10,212 nucleotides of DNA from DAOWGG01 sp965369815 (lineage in GTDB: Bacteria; Patescibacteriota; Gracilibacteria; UM-FILTER-43-11). The DNA is taken from the NCBI GenBank assembly GCA_965369815.1, contig CBDUQS010000041.1, positions 1 through 10,212 of the forward strand, given 5' to 3'. A model generated the notes under the pieces. It did not search any database and had not been told where the DNA came from. It saw only the letters and a list, made by a program, of their open reading frames with translations. The number at the start of each line of letters is the position of its first letter. The first letter of the stretch is position 1. Position numbers and translations under genes: made by a program. Shown here piece by piece: positions 1 to 5,704 of the stretch.

Positions 1-8
1 AACATCAT
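1..8 (-). other. Possible start of the next gene in a TAATG overlap (rest of sigma?)
   Basis: The stop TAA of the region 1.1 gene overlaps an ATG (8-6) that is followed directly by a second in-frame ATG (5-3); the window then ends. Stop/start overlaps of this kind usually mark translational coupling. An AAGGTGG sequence lies about 15 bases upstream of the first ATG, rather far for a normal ribosome binding site. By position the next gene could be the body of rpoD, but only two codons are visible, so this is an inference. Confidence 0.35.
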
Positions 9-295
9 TATGATACCAAGTTACCACCTTGCATGTCCTTTTTCTTCTTTTGCCCCCAGATCATATTATCTTTTACGTCGATCACTTCAATTCCTAAATC
101 TAAAAATAGAGTGTAAATTTCGTCGAGCAAAATAACGTTTTCTTCAATTTCAGGCATCGCTTTTAAAAGCTCCTGATGGGTGACGAACTTTTGCTCCCGT
201 CCCTTTTGAATGAGGTGACGGATGGCTTCAGGGTATTTTGCGAGTACTTTTTCATCGGGTTGAGGGATGAACTTGTTTTGAATTTTTTTGGCCAT
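8..295 (-). CDS. Stand-alone sigma-70 region 1.1 protein (N-terminal part of a primary sigma factor)
   Basis: The 95-residue product matches the shape of region 1.1 of primary sigma factors. Residues about 25-75 hold the helical pattern LIQKGREQKFVTHQELLKAM followed by LLDEIYTLFLDLGIEVIDVK, comparable to the start of E. coli RpoD (TRGKEQGYLTYAEVNDHLP and its MINDMGIQVME end). In RpoD this domain keeps free sigma from binding promoter DNA and occupies the RNA polymerase active cleft. Regions 1.2-4 are absent: the frame ends in a Lys-rich tail and a TAA, immediately followed in frame by TGA. It lies 12 bases after dnaG, where rpoD is expected, which supports the assignment. The start ATG has no Shine-Dalgarno sequence, so coupling to dnaG is likely. 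It could be a true split gene, or rpoD broken by a frameshift (natural or sequencing) in the A-rich stretch near 40-50. Confidence 0.8.
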   Translation of the reverse strand: MAKKIQNKFIPQPDEKVLAKYPEAIRHLIQKGREQKFVTHQELLKAMPEIEENVILLDEIYTLFLDLGIEVIDVKDNMIWGQKKKKDMQGGNLVS

Positions 296-307
296 AAGGC
301 AATAAAA

Positions 308-2050
308 TTAAATCTTGATGGATAGTTTTAGTAGCTCATTATAACGACTTAATAGCACCTTTTTTTCTTGAATGTCTTCTGAGGTGCGTATTTTGATTTC
401 GAAATCTTTTTGGGCTTTTTTCACATTGTTTTGATTGATGCCACGGATAAGGCTTTTAACCTCCCGAGCTACTGCCCCTTCTGAAAAATCAGGATAAGAT
501 TCTTCGATCAACATGCTATAAATTTCAATTTTCTCTCGATCTTCTTCACTTAATTCCTCCTTAAAACGGCTCATATCCAATGAGCTTCCAAGAGTGTACA
601 CTTTTTTAAGTAGGTTGTAAAACTTTTCTGTGTCTGAATTCAGCGCAATATTATCGATTAAATCCTTAGACACTTCTTTATACATTTCTGGATTGTCGAG
701 GATAAAGCCCAATAGATATTCTTCTTTGCTAAATATTCTTTTCTTTGGTGCTGATGTTATTTCAGGTTCTCTCCCTCGGTAGGTTTTTGTTTCTCGAACA
801 TTTTTTAAATCATTCCATAAAAAGTTAACGTCTGTTTTTAGTTCAAGTGCTAGTTTGTTTAAATAAAATCCTCGTTCAACATCGGTTTTATAAAGCTTAA
901 TGAGGGGGAGTACAAAATCCATTATCTTTTTTTTGCCCTCGATGGAATCTTTGTCGAATTGACTGAAGGCATACTCGAAATAGAAGTCGATTATTGTGAT
1001 TGGATTTTCTACCGATTTTTCCCATTCTTCTGGGTTCTTTTGAATGGCTTCGTCGGGGTCTTTCCCTCCTTGAATTTTAATGATTTTAATATTGAGCTCG
1101 GCTAATTGTGCCAATTCGATGGCGCGAAAAGTAGCCTCCATTCCAGCGGCGTCTCGATCGAAAGCAAAGGTGATGTTTTTTGTGTAGCGACTAATGAGTT
1201 TTAGTTGCTGTGGAGTGAGGGCGGTACCACAAGTAGCAACTACATTTTCGGTTCCTGCTTGATAAGCAGCAATCACATCCATATATCCTTCCATAAAAAT
1301 AGCCTGATCCTTTTCTTTAATTGATTTCTTGCTCCAATTGAGCCCGTAAAGCACTCCGCTTTTGTTGTAAGCGGGGGTTTCAGGTGAATTCATGTATTTA
1401 GGCTCTCCTTCGCCCATAATACGTCCGCTAAAGCCAACAGGATTGTCTTGATGGTCGAAAATTGGAAAGATAACGCGATTTCGGAAGCGATCGAATATGT
1501 TTTGGTCGGCGATTGATCGCTGACTGGCGACCGCGGATTCGATGAGCTCCTTTTTTTCAAACCCTTTTTTCAGCAGAAAATCTTTGAGCTGATCGTATGA
1601 ATCGGGGGCAAAACCGAGTTTAAACATTTTTATTGTTTCGTCGGTTAAGCCGCGATCTTTGAAATAGCCTTTTCTTCCCTGATTCGTTTCCATTATTTCT
1701 TCATAAAATTGTACCGCCCACTTATTGATCTCAATCACTTTGAGCCGTTTGTTGTTCAGTGCTGGCATTTTTTGAGGTACTGGAACATTGGCTTTCTCTG
1801 CCAAAATATGAACGGCTTCAACAAAGTTTACATTTTCTACTAATTGGGTGAATTTAAAAATGTCACCTCCTTGGTGGCATCCGAAACAGTAGGCGATCCC
1901 TTTTTCGGGGCTTACCATGAAGCTAGGTGTTTTCTCACCATGAAATGGACATAAACCTCTTAAGTTTCGACCGGCTTTCTTTAATTGAACATATCCTCCA
2001 ACCAAGTCTTCGATGTTGATGCGTAATCGTATTTCCTCTAAATGATCCAT
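308..2050 (-). CDS. dnaG: DNA primase DnaG
   Basis: The 580-residue primase makes the short RNA primers used at the replication fork, normally recruited by the DnaB helicase. The N-terminal zinc-binding domain has C34, H37, C55 and C58 (CPFH...CFGC), the usual CHCC ligand set. RFRNRVIFPI near 189-198 is the conserved RNA polymerase-domain signature. The TOPRIM fold shows its glutamate E254 in MEGYMDV, the metal-binding FAFDRD at 295-300 and GKDPDE at 329-334. A C-terminal helical part from about 440 fits the helicase-interaction domain. Length is normal for the family and all catalytic motifs are present. The start MDHLEEIRLR matches the usual N-terminus. It follows ruvB after a 73-base gap filled by a repeat hairpin and precedes the sigma region 1.1 gene by 12 bases. 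No ribosome binding site is visible. Confidence 0.97.
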   Translation of the reverse strand: MDHLEEIRLRINIEDLVGGYVQLKKAGRNLRGLCPFHGEKTPSFMVSPEKGIAYCFGCHQGGDIFKFTQLVENVNFVEAVHILAEKANVPVPQKMPALNNKRLKVIEINKWAVQFYEEIMETNQGRKGYFKDRGLTDETIKMFKLGFAPDSYDQLKDFLLKKGFEKKELIESAVASQRSIADQNIFDRFRNRVIFPIFDHQDNPVGFSGRIMGEGEPKYMNSPETPAYNKSGVLYGLNWSKKSIKEKDQAIFMEGYMDVIAAYQAGTENVVATCGTALTPQQLKLISRYTKNITFAFDRDAAGMEATFRAIELAQLAELNIKIIKIQGGKDPDEAIQKNPEEWEKSVENPITIIDFYFEYAFSQFDKDSIEGKKKIMDFVLPLIKLYKTDVERGFYLNKLALELKTDVNFLWNDLKNVRETKTYRGREPEITSAPKKRIFSKEEYLLGFILDNPEMYKEVSKDLIDNIALNSDTEKFYNLLKKVYTLGSSLDMSRFKEELSEEDREKIEIYSMLIEESYPDFSEGAVAREVKSLIRGINQNNVKKAQKDFEIKIRTSEDIQEKKVLLSRYNELLKLSIKI

Positions 2051-2063
2051 AACAATTGAAGTT

Positions 2064-2126
2064 CAAAACTCTAAACTCAAAACTCTAAAATTATATTTGA
2101 GTTTTGGACTTTTGGTTTTGAGTTTA
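2064..2126 (-). repeat. Heptad-repeat hairpin between ruvB and dnaG
   Basis: Read on the plus strand, four 7-base units (CAAAACT, CTAAACT, CAAAACT, CTAAAAT; 2064-2091), a TATA spacer, then four roughly complementary units (TTTGAGT, TTTGGAC, TTTTGGT, TTTGAGT; 2096-2123). A perfect 12-base inverted pair is 2072-2083 with 2115-2126, which includes the ruvB stop codon. An inner pair is 2079-2089 with 2096-2105, one bulge. On the minus strand the centre reads TATAAT (2095-2090), but no -35 box lies at the right distance, so a dnaG promoter here is weak. The hairpin could tune read-through from ruvB into dnaG; no clear U-run follows it. Confidence 0.7.
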
Positions 2127-3161
2127 ATAAAACAGGTTTTTTTGGTTTTCGTTTTGGATATATTCGATTTTTAGGTGGGCGTAGGCATTTGGGGTGACCA
2201 TTCTACCGCGATTGGTACGATCGAGGAATCCGATTTGCATTAAATAAGGCTCATATAAATCTTCAATGGTTTCAGTCTCTTCGGCGGTGGCGGCGGCGAT
2301 GGTGTTTAGGCCAACAGGTCCTCCGTTGAATTTTTCAATAATAGTAAGAAGTATCTTTCGATCGGTTCGATCCAGTCCAACGACATCAACCCCCATTGTT
2401 TTTAAGCTACTTTTGGTGAGTTCTACTTCAATGGTTTTTTTGTCTTCCACTTCGGCGAAATCACGGACTCGTTTGAGTAGGCGATTGGCAATACGAGGAG
2501 TTCTCCTGGAACACTTTGCAATCTCTTTAACCGCATTTTCTTCAATGTCCATTTTTAGTAAATTGGCTGATCGATGGATAATACTTTCCATTTCTTCGTT
2601 GTTGTAGAAATCGAGTTTGTAAATGTGTCCGAATCGATCACGAAGAGGGGAGGAGAGTGATCCGGCTTTGGTGGTGGCGCCGATGAGTGTGAATTTTGGC
2701 AATTCAATGCGCATGGAGCGGGCGGCGGGCCCTTTTCCGATAATAATATCCAAGGCGTAATCTTCCATAGCACTGTACAAAATCTCTTCAATGTGAGTTT
2801 TAATACGATGAATTTCATCGATAAACAGAATGTCGTTTTCTTCGAGGTTGCTGAGGATAGAAGCGAGATCTCCTTGTTTTTCAATTGCAGGACCAGAAGT
2901 GGTTTTGATATTTACCCCCATTTCACGAGCCACAATGTTAGCCAAAGTGGTTTTTCCGAGGCCTGGAGGGCCGTAAAGTAGAATATGCTCAACAGGTTCT
3001 CCTCGTTTTTTAGCAGCCTTAATTCCAACCCCCAGATTCAGCTTAATATCATTTTGCCCCACGTATTCACCGAGGGTTTTTGGGCGCAAGGCTAAATCGA
3101 AGTGATTGCTGTCAGTTTCGGTCTCTTGTGAGTCGGTGATTTTACTTTCTCGTTCAATCAT
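2124..3161 (-). CDS. ruvB: Holliday junction branch migration ATPase RuvB
   Basis: The 345-residue AAA+ motor forms hexameric rings that, with RuvA, drive branch migration of Holliday junctions in recombinational repair. Walker A is GPPGLGKT at 64-71, Walker B LFIDEIHR at 112-119, sensor 1 GATT at 161-164, the arginine finger lies in SPLRDRFG (R174), and the sensor 2 region is TPRIANRLLKRVRDF at 221-235. The C-terminal winged helix has the family signature GGPVGLNTIAAA and ends with FLDRTNRGRMVTPNAYAHL. Length is typical, with an extra acidic N-terminal tail of about 20 residues. The usual companions ruvA and ruvC are not adjacent. It is the first gene after a clear promoter at 3244-3272 and is probably co-transcribed with dnaG. 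No Shine-Dalgarno precedes the start; a 3-codon upstream ORF overlaps it as ATGA. Confidence 0.97.
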   Translation of the reverse strand: MIERESKITDSQETETDSNHFDLALRPKTLGEYVGQNDIKLNLGVGIKAAKKRGEPVEHILLYGPPGLGKTTLANIVAREMGVNIKTTSGPAIEKQGDLASILSNLEENDILFIDEIHRIKTHIEEILYSAMEDYALDIIIGKGPAARSMRIELPKFTLIGATTKAGSLSSPLRDRFGHIYKLDFYNNEEMESIIHRSANLLKMDIEENAVKEIAKCSRRTPRIANRLLKRVRDFAEVEDKKTIEVELTKSSLKTMGVDVVGLDRTDRKILLTIIEKFNGGPVGLNTIAAATAEETETIEDLYEPYLMQIGFLDRTNRGRMVTPNAYAHLKIEYIQNENQKNLFY

Positions 3162-3169
3162 AATTTCAT

Positions 3170-3228
3170 AGTGCGAGTCTCAAGTCTCAAGTATTCATAC
3201 ATAAGACTCACACTCGCACTTGAGACTT
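3170..3228 (-). promoter_or_regulatory. Structured ruvB leader with two competing stems
   Basis: The predicted ruvB transcript starts near 3239-3237 and runs through this block. Segments 3228-3218 and 3192-3182 pair perfectly over 11 bases (AAGTCTCAAGT with ACTTGAGACTT). Segments 3220-3212 and 3178-3170 pair over 9 bases (AGTGCGAGT with ACTCGCACT), and this second stem can extend inward by about 10 more mostly paired bases. The pairs interleave and overlap by 3 bases, so both cannot form completely. The second stem ends 9 bases before the ruvB start. The block is also built of eight 7-base units (3171-3226), including TCTCAAG twice in tandem. A regulatory role is inferred, not shown. Confidence 0.6.
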
Positions 3229-3243
3229 AATTAGGAGGTTTTC

Positions 3244-3272
3244 ATTATAGAGATAAAAAGTGAGTTATGCAA
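3244..3272 (-). promoter_or_regulatory. Promoter for ruvB-dnaG-sigma region 1.1
   Basis: On the minus strand, TTGCAT (3272-3267), a 17-base spacer and a perfect TATAAT (3249-3244) make a standard housekeeping-sigma promoter. Transcription would start about 3239-3237, giving a leader of roughly 75 bases before ruvB. The first transcribed bases include CCTCCT (3238-3233), resembling the anti-Shine-Dalgarno sequence of 16S rRNA; any meaning is unknown. Confidence 0.75.
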
Positions 3273-3273
3273 T

Positions 3274-3302
3274 TTGCAATTTGGGCTAAAAAATGCTATA
3301 AT
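3274..3302 (+). promoter_or_regulatory. Divergent promoter for the 631-codon gene
   Basis: TTGCAA (3274-3279), a 17-base spacer and TATAAT (3297-3302), with the extended -10 TG at 3294-3295. The predicted start near 3309 leaves a leader of about 19 bases before the ATG at 3328, with no Shine-Dalgarno. The -35 box is one base from the opposing ruvB -35 box. Confidence 0.8.
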
Positions 3303-3327
3303 TATTAGATTAATTTGATATAAAAAC

Positions 3328-5223
3328 ATGCTTTTACATTCTTTTCGACAATTTGAACCTCTTAATTCCTTTGTTTTTAAGGAAGGAGGTGAGGCTCCTA
3401 ACTACTCAGTTCCAGTTGGTGATGAATCCTTGCCCGCATCTGCTCCTGGGTTAGACAATTCTGATAGTCAGGATTCGGCTGTTGAAGCTGAAGCAGATAA
3501 AAAAGAGAAGACTCCTGTAGATTCTGAGGCTGCGAAAGCAAAAAGAGATGCAAAGGTTGCTAGTGCTAGGAAAAAGGCAAAGCGAGGAAAGGAAGTGATT
3601 CGAAAGCGTTTGGATCGGAAAGATATTTTGGATGAAGAAGAGCAGGCAATATATGTTCCAAAAATCAGAGAAGCTATTGAAGTTTTTAGTCCTGATCGAT
3701 GGTATGAATTTGTAAAAAAACATCAGGAATATAATGGAAATTATAAAGATTGGAATAAGGATTTTTGCAATCTGCTTGTCGAAGCAGGTCAGGCAACTCC
3801 GGAAGAGGTAAAAGATCCTAAAATTCAACGGAAATACGTAGCAGGACTTCAATATTTTTTAACGGATCATTTTTCTTCAGCAGGAGTTTCCTTTGAATTA
3901 AATGATGGCAAGAAAATTAATAAATTTACCTATGTGGATGGGCTTTTGGGTGGTTATACCATATCGGTTTTGGGTGCCTATTTAACCTCTCCTTTGTATG
4001 GCAAAAAGAAAGCAGAATGGACTCGCTTAGAAGGGGGGCTTCATGATGATTTTGTAAAAGGAAAGGGCGGCAGAAAAAAAGAATTTGGTGATGCCGTTGG
4101 TCATTTGCGTAGTCAATTGGAAAATGCTGATTACACTAAGGCAGGCCTTTCTACTGTTCAAGTGAATCCGGGAGAGCCTGTTGATCCGAATGTGGCGACT
4201 GTCCCAGAAGATGGAGAAGTTGTTACTGTAGAAGGGGAGCAGGTTGAGGTTGCAAGTGTGGAAGAGGAAAGAATAAAAAATGGGTCAGATGCTTTAGTGA
4301 GTAGAATGACTGCTCGTGGTTATAATCTGGGGCGATATAGGCAGGTTAATAGACTTCAAAAAGATTTTGAGAGAGAGGTTCAAGAAATATACAACAATCC
4401 TAACAGAAGCCCTGATATATCAGGTATTGGTGTTTATTTAAATAATATAGATGGTTCCTGGCCTCAAATTGCTTTTGATGATTATGAGGAAATGTGGGGT
4501 GACTCTAATGTAGATCAAAAGCAATTGGATGATAAATTAATGGATTCACTGAATCATTTAAAGAGTTCAGTGGATGATTATCATCGTTTGTTTGGAGTAA
4601 TATTTAAACAAACGAAAGAGAAGTACGGAAAGCAATTCGCTCAATTTTTAAAAACACATAGTCTTCCTAAGGGCTTTAATCTTAAGAATACCAATCCCAT
4701 TAATACAGAGACCATTATGGTTGATGGTGGTGATGGAAAGCCATTTTCTCATAGCTATGATTATGACAATCCACAATATGTTGCTCAGAGAAAACGTATT
4801 GAAAAAACTGATTTGGAGAAGAAAGATGGTATAGATGGGTTCTACCAGAAATTTTTTGATAAAAACCCAACAAAAGTGATTGCTAATTGGGGGGAGCTTC
4901 AAGCGTCATTAAAGGATCCAAAAGAAAATTCGACCAATCGATTATTGAGCTATTTTAATTTGGATGCAAATGAGAAGAATCAGAATAAAATTATGAAGCA
5001 AATTAACCAGGTTATTTTACTTGGAAATATGTATTTAACCGATAGTAAATTTAATGAGATTCAGGGGAATTTTAGAAAGGATCTGAGAGATCGTTTTGTT
5101 TTATTGGATGGTGGATATAGTAGTTATTATGAAAATTATCAGGGTAGGGACGATGAATTTATTTCAGAATTACTTTCGCCTCAAGATAAACTACAGCCCC
5201 ATATTGCTTCTACATCTCATTAG
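3328..5223 (+). CDS. Large soluble protein of unknown function
   Basis: I do not recognise this 631-residue protein. There is no signal peptide and no convincing membrane helix. Residues 1-35 are moderately hydrophobic with an EGGEAP motif. Residues 42-95 are Asp/Glu/Ala/Lys-rich, turning strongly basic at 70-95, and look disordered or coiled. A first folded-looking block spans about 96-275, with Trp/Tyr-rich segments (DRWYEFVKKHQEYNGNYKDW) and a glycine-rich hydrophobic stretch VDGLLGGYTISVLGAYL near 203-219. An acidic Val/Pro/Glu linker at about 280-315 joins it to a second charged, helix-rich block to the end. One cysteine (C147) is visible. It is a single-gene unit: its own strong promoter lies just upstream and a terminator-like hairpin follows. 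The only sizeable gene not in a known family here, it may be lineage-specific. An intracellular or scaffold role would be a guess. Confidence 0.85.
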   Translation: MLLHSFRQFEPLNSFVFKEGGEAPNYSVPVGDESLPASAPGLDNSDSQDSAVEAEADKKEKTPVDSEAAKAKRDAKVASARKKAKRGKEVIRKRLDRKDILDEEEQAIYVPKIREAIEVFSPDRWYEFVKKHQEYNGNYKDWNKDFCNLLVEAGQATPEEVKDPKIQRKYVAGLQYFLTDHFSSAGVSFELNDGKKINKFTYVDGLLGGYTISVLGAYLTSPLYGKKKAEWTRLEGGLHDDFVKGKGGRKKEFGDAVGHLRSQLENADYTKAGLSTVQVNPGEPVDPNVATVPEDGEVVTVEGEQVEVASVEEERIKNGSDALVSRMTARGYNLGRYRQVNRLQKDFEREVQEIYNNPNRSPDISGIGVYLNNIDGSWPQIAFDDYEEMWGDSNVDQKQLDDKLMDSLNHLKSSVDDYHRLFGVIFKQTKEKYGKQFAQFLKTHSLPKGFNLKNTNPINTETIMVDGGDGKPFSHSYDYDNPQYVAQRKRIEKTDLEKKDGIDGFYQKFFDKNPTKVIANWGELQASLKDPKENSTNRLLSYFNLDANEKNQNKIMKQINQVILLGNMYLTDSKFNEIQGNFRKDLRDRFVLLDGGYSSYYENYQGRDDEFISELLSPQDKLQPHIASTSH

Positions 5224-5242
5224 GTAGTTTTTAAAATTGGAT

Positions 5243-5276
5243 ATTGAGGGTAATCCTTCAATTTCTTGCATTTTTT
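5243..5276 (+). terminator. Intrinsic terminator candidate after the 631-codon gene
   Basis: ATTGAGGG (5243-5250), loop TAAT, CCTTCAAT (5255-5262): an 8-bp stem with one G-U pair, followed by an interrupted T-rich tract ending in six Ts at 5271-5276. It lies 19 bases after the stop codon. Confidence 0.6.
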
Positions 5277-5293
5277 CAATATACCCCTAAAAT
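5266..5293 (+). promoter_or_regulatory. Promoter for tRNA-Arg
   Basis: TTGCAT (5266-5271), a 16-base spacer and TAAAAT (5288-5293). The predicted start, about 5300, is 11 bases before the mature tRNA. The -35 box lies inside the T-rich tail of the preceding terminator. Confidence 0.6.
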
Positions 5294-5310
5294 TCATATC
5301 GTAAGTTCGT

Positions 5311-5386
5311 GCCCCAGTAGCTCAGTGGATAGAGCAACAGCCTTCTAAGCTGGAGGTCGCAAGTTCGATTCTTGCCTGGGGTACCA
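5311..5386 (+). tRNA. tRNA-Arg (anticodon TCT)
   Basis: A complete 76-base cloverleaf. The acceptor stem pairs GCCCCAG with CTGGGGT (closing G-U), followed by discriminator A and an encoded CCA. The D stem is GCTC/GAGC, the anticodon loop is CTTCTAA with TCT at 34-36 reading AGA/AGG, and the T arm is GCAAG, TTCGATT, CTTGC. The anticodon stem has one A-G mismatch at the outer pair. A repeat block begins at its last base. Confidence 0.96.
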
Positions 5387-5564
5387 TCCAAAAGCAAACT
5401 ACTACCTACGAATTTCCGCATTGCGGAACTTCTTCGGCATCCGTTTACTTTTGGATCCCGCCCCACAGAATACCCCTCGCCTACTTCTAGGCCTCCTCGC
5501 ATTCTGCGGGGACCCCAACTTTCCGCATTGCGGAACTTCTTCGGCATCCGTTTGCTTTTGGATC
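5386..5564. repeat. Nested direct and inverted repeat block at the tRNA-Arg 3' end
   Basis: Two 45-bp direct copies (5413-5457 and 5520-5564) differ at one base (5447 A, 5554 G). Each holds the 15-bp palindrome TTCCGCATTGCGGAA (5414-5428; 5521-5535) and ends in GTTT-A/G-CTTTTGGATC. Between them, CCCCACAGAAT (5461-5471) pairs with ATTCTGCGGGG (5501-5511) with one mismatch and encloses the small hairpin GCCTA-CTTC-TAGGC (5479-5492). ATCCAAAAGCAAAC (5386-5399), starting on the final A of the tRNA CCA, is a perfect inverted repeat of 5550-5563 and a one-mismatch match to 5443-5456. The block is visibly GC-richer than its surroundings and has no credible ORF. It could be a small non-autonomous mobile repeat or a structured RNA co-transcribed with the tRNA. 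Confidence 0.85.
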
Positions 5565-5579
5565 TCAACTCATGATTCT

Positions 5580-5605
5580 CAAGTGTTTGTTTATTTACTT
5601 GTTTT
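5580..5605 (+). terminator. Weak terminator candidate after the tRNA and repeat block
   Basis: CAAGT (5580-5584) and ACTTG (5597-5601) enclose a 12-base T-rich loop, followed by TTTT and, a few bases on, seven Ts (5612-5618). The short stem and long loop make this a weak call. Confidence 0.3.
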
Positions 5606-5645
5606 CTGCTATTTTTTTCTGCCTTAGTAAACCATTAGAAACCGC

Positions 5646-5674
5646 TTGATTCACACTCCTCTATATGGTATATC
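5646..5674 (+). promoter_or_regulatory. Probable promoter of the ABC-GldG cluster
   Basis: TTGATT (5646-5651), a 17-base spacer and TATATC (5669-5674), with TG at 5666-5667 as an extended -10. The predicted start is near 5681, leaving about 24 bases before the ATPase ATG. The -10 deviates at its last base, so confidence is moderate. Confidence 0.5.
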
Positions 5675-5704
5675 TATGCAGGTTTTTTTAATAAGGTTGA
5701 CCCC

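Noticed and set aside
2266..2981. ORFs of 62 to 113 codons in other frames within ruvB.
   Set aside because: They are shadows of the intact ruvB reading frame, which carries all catalytic motifs.
3379..3394. AAGGAGG-like site inside the 631-codon gene as a possible internal start.
   Set aside because: It encodes KEGGEA in frame and no ATG, GTG or TTG follows in frame at a suitable distance.
5413..5564. Minimal CRISPR array with two 45-bp repeats.
   Set aside because: Only two copies are present, the 62-base 'spacer' is itself an inverted repeat, and there are no cas genes nearby.
5311..5564. Integration (att) duplication of the tRNA 3' end.
   Set aside because: No downstream copy of the tRNA T-arm or acceptor sequence is present; the shared 14 bases lie outside the tRNA except for its last A and are inverted, not direct.
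5287..5568. 93-codon minus-strand ORF across the tRNA and repeat block, with a GKNRTCDLQLRR-like segment.
   Set aside because: It is antisense to the tRNA-Arg; this peptide is a familiar spurious translation of tRNA complements, and the rest comes from the repeats.
5372..5627. Two overlapping plus-strand ORFs of 67 and 68 codons in the repeat block.
   Set aside because: They translate the two direct repeats in different frames, have no start signal, and share no family features.
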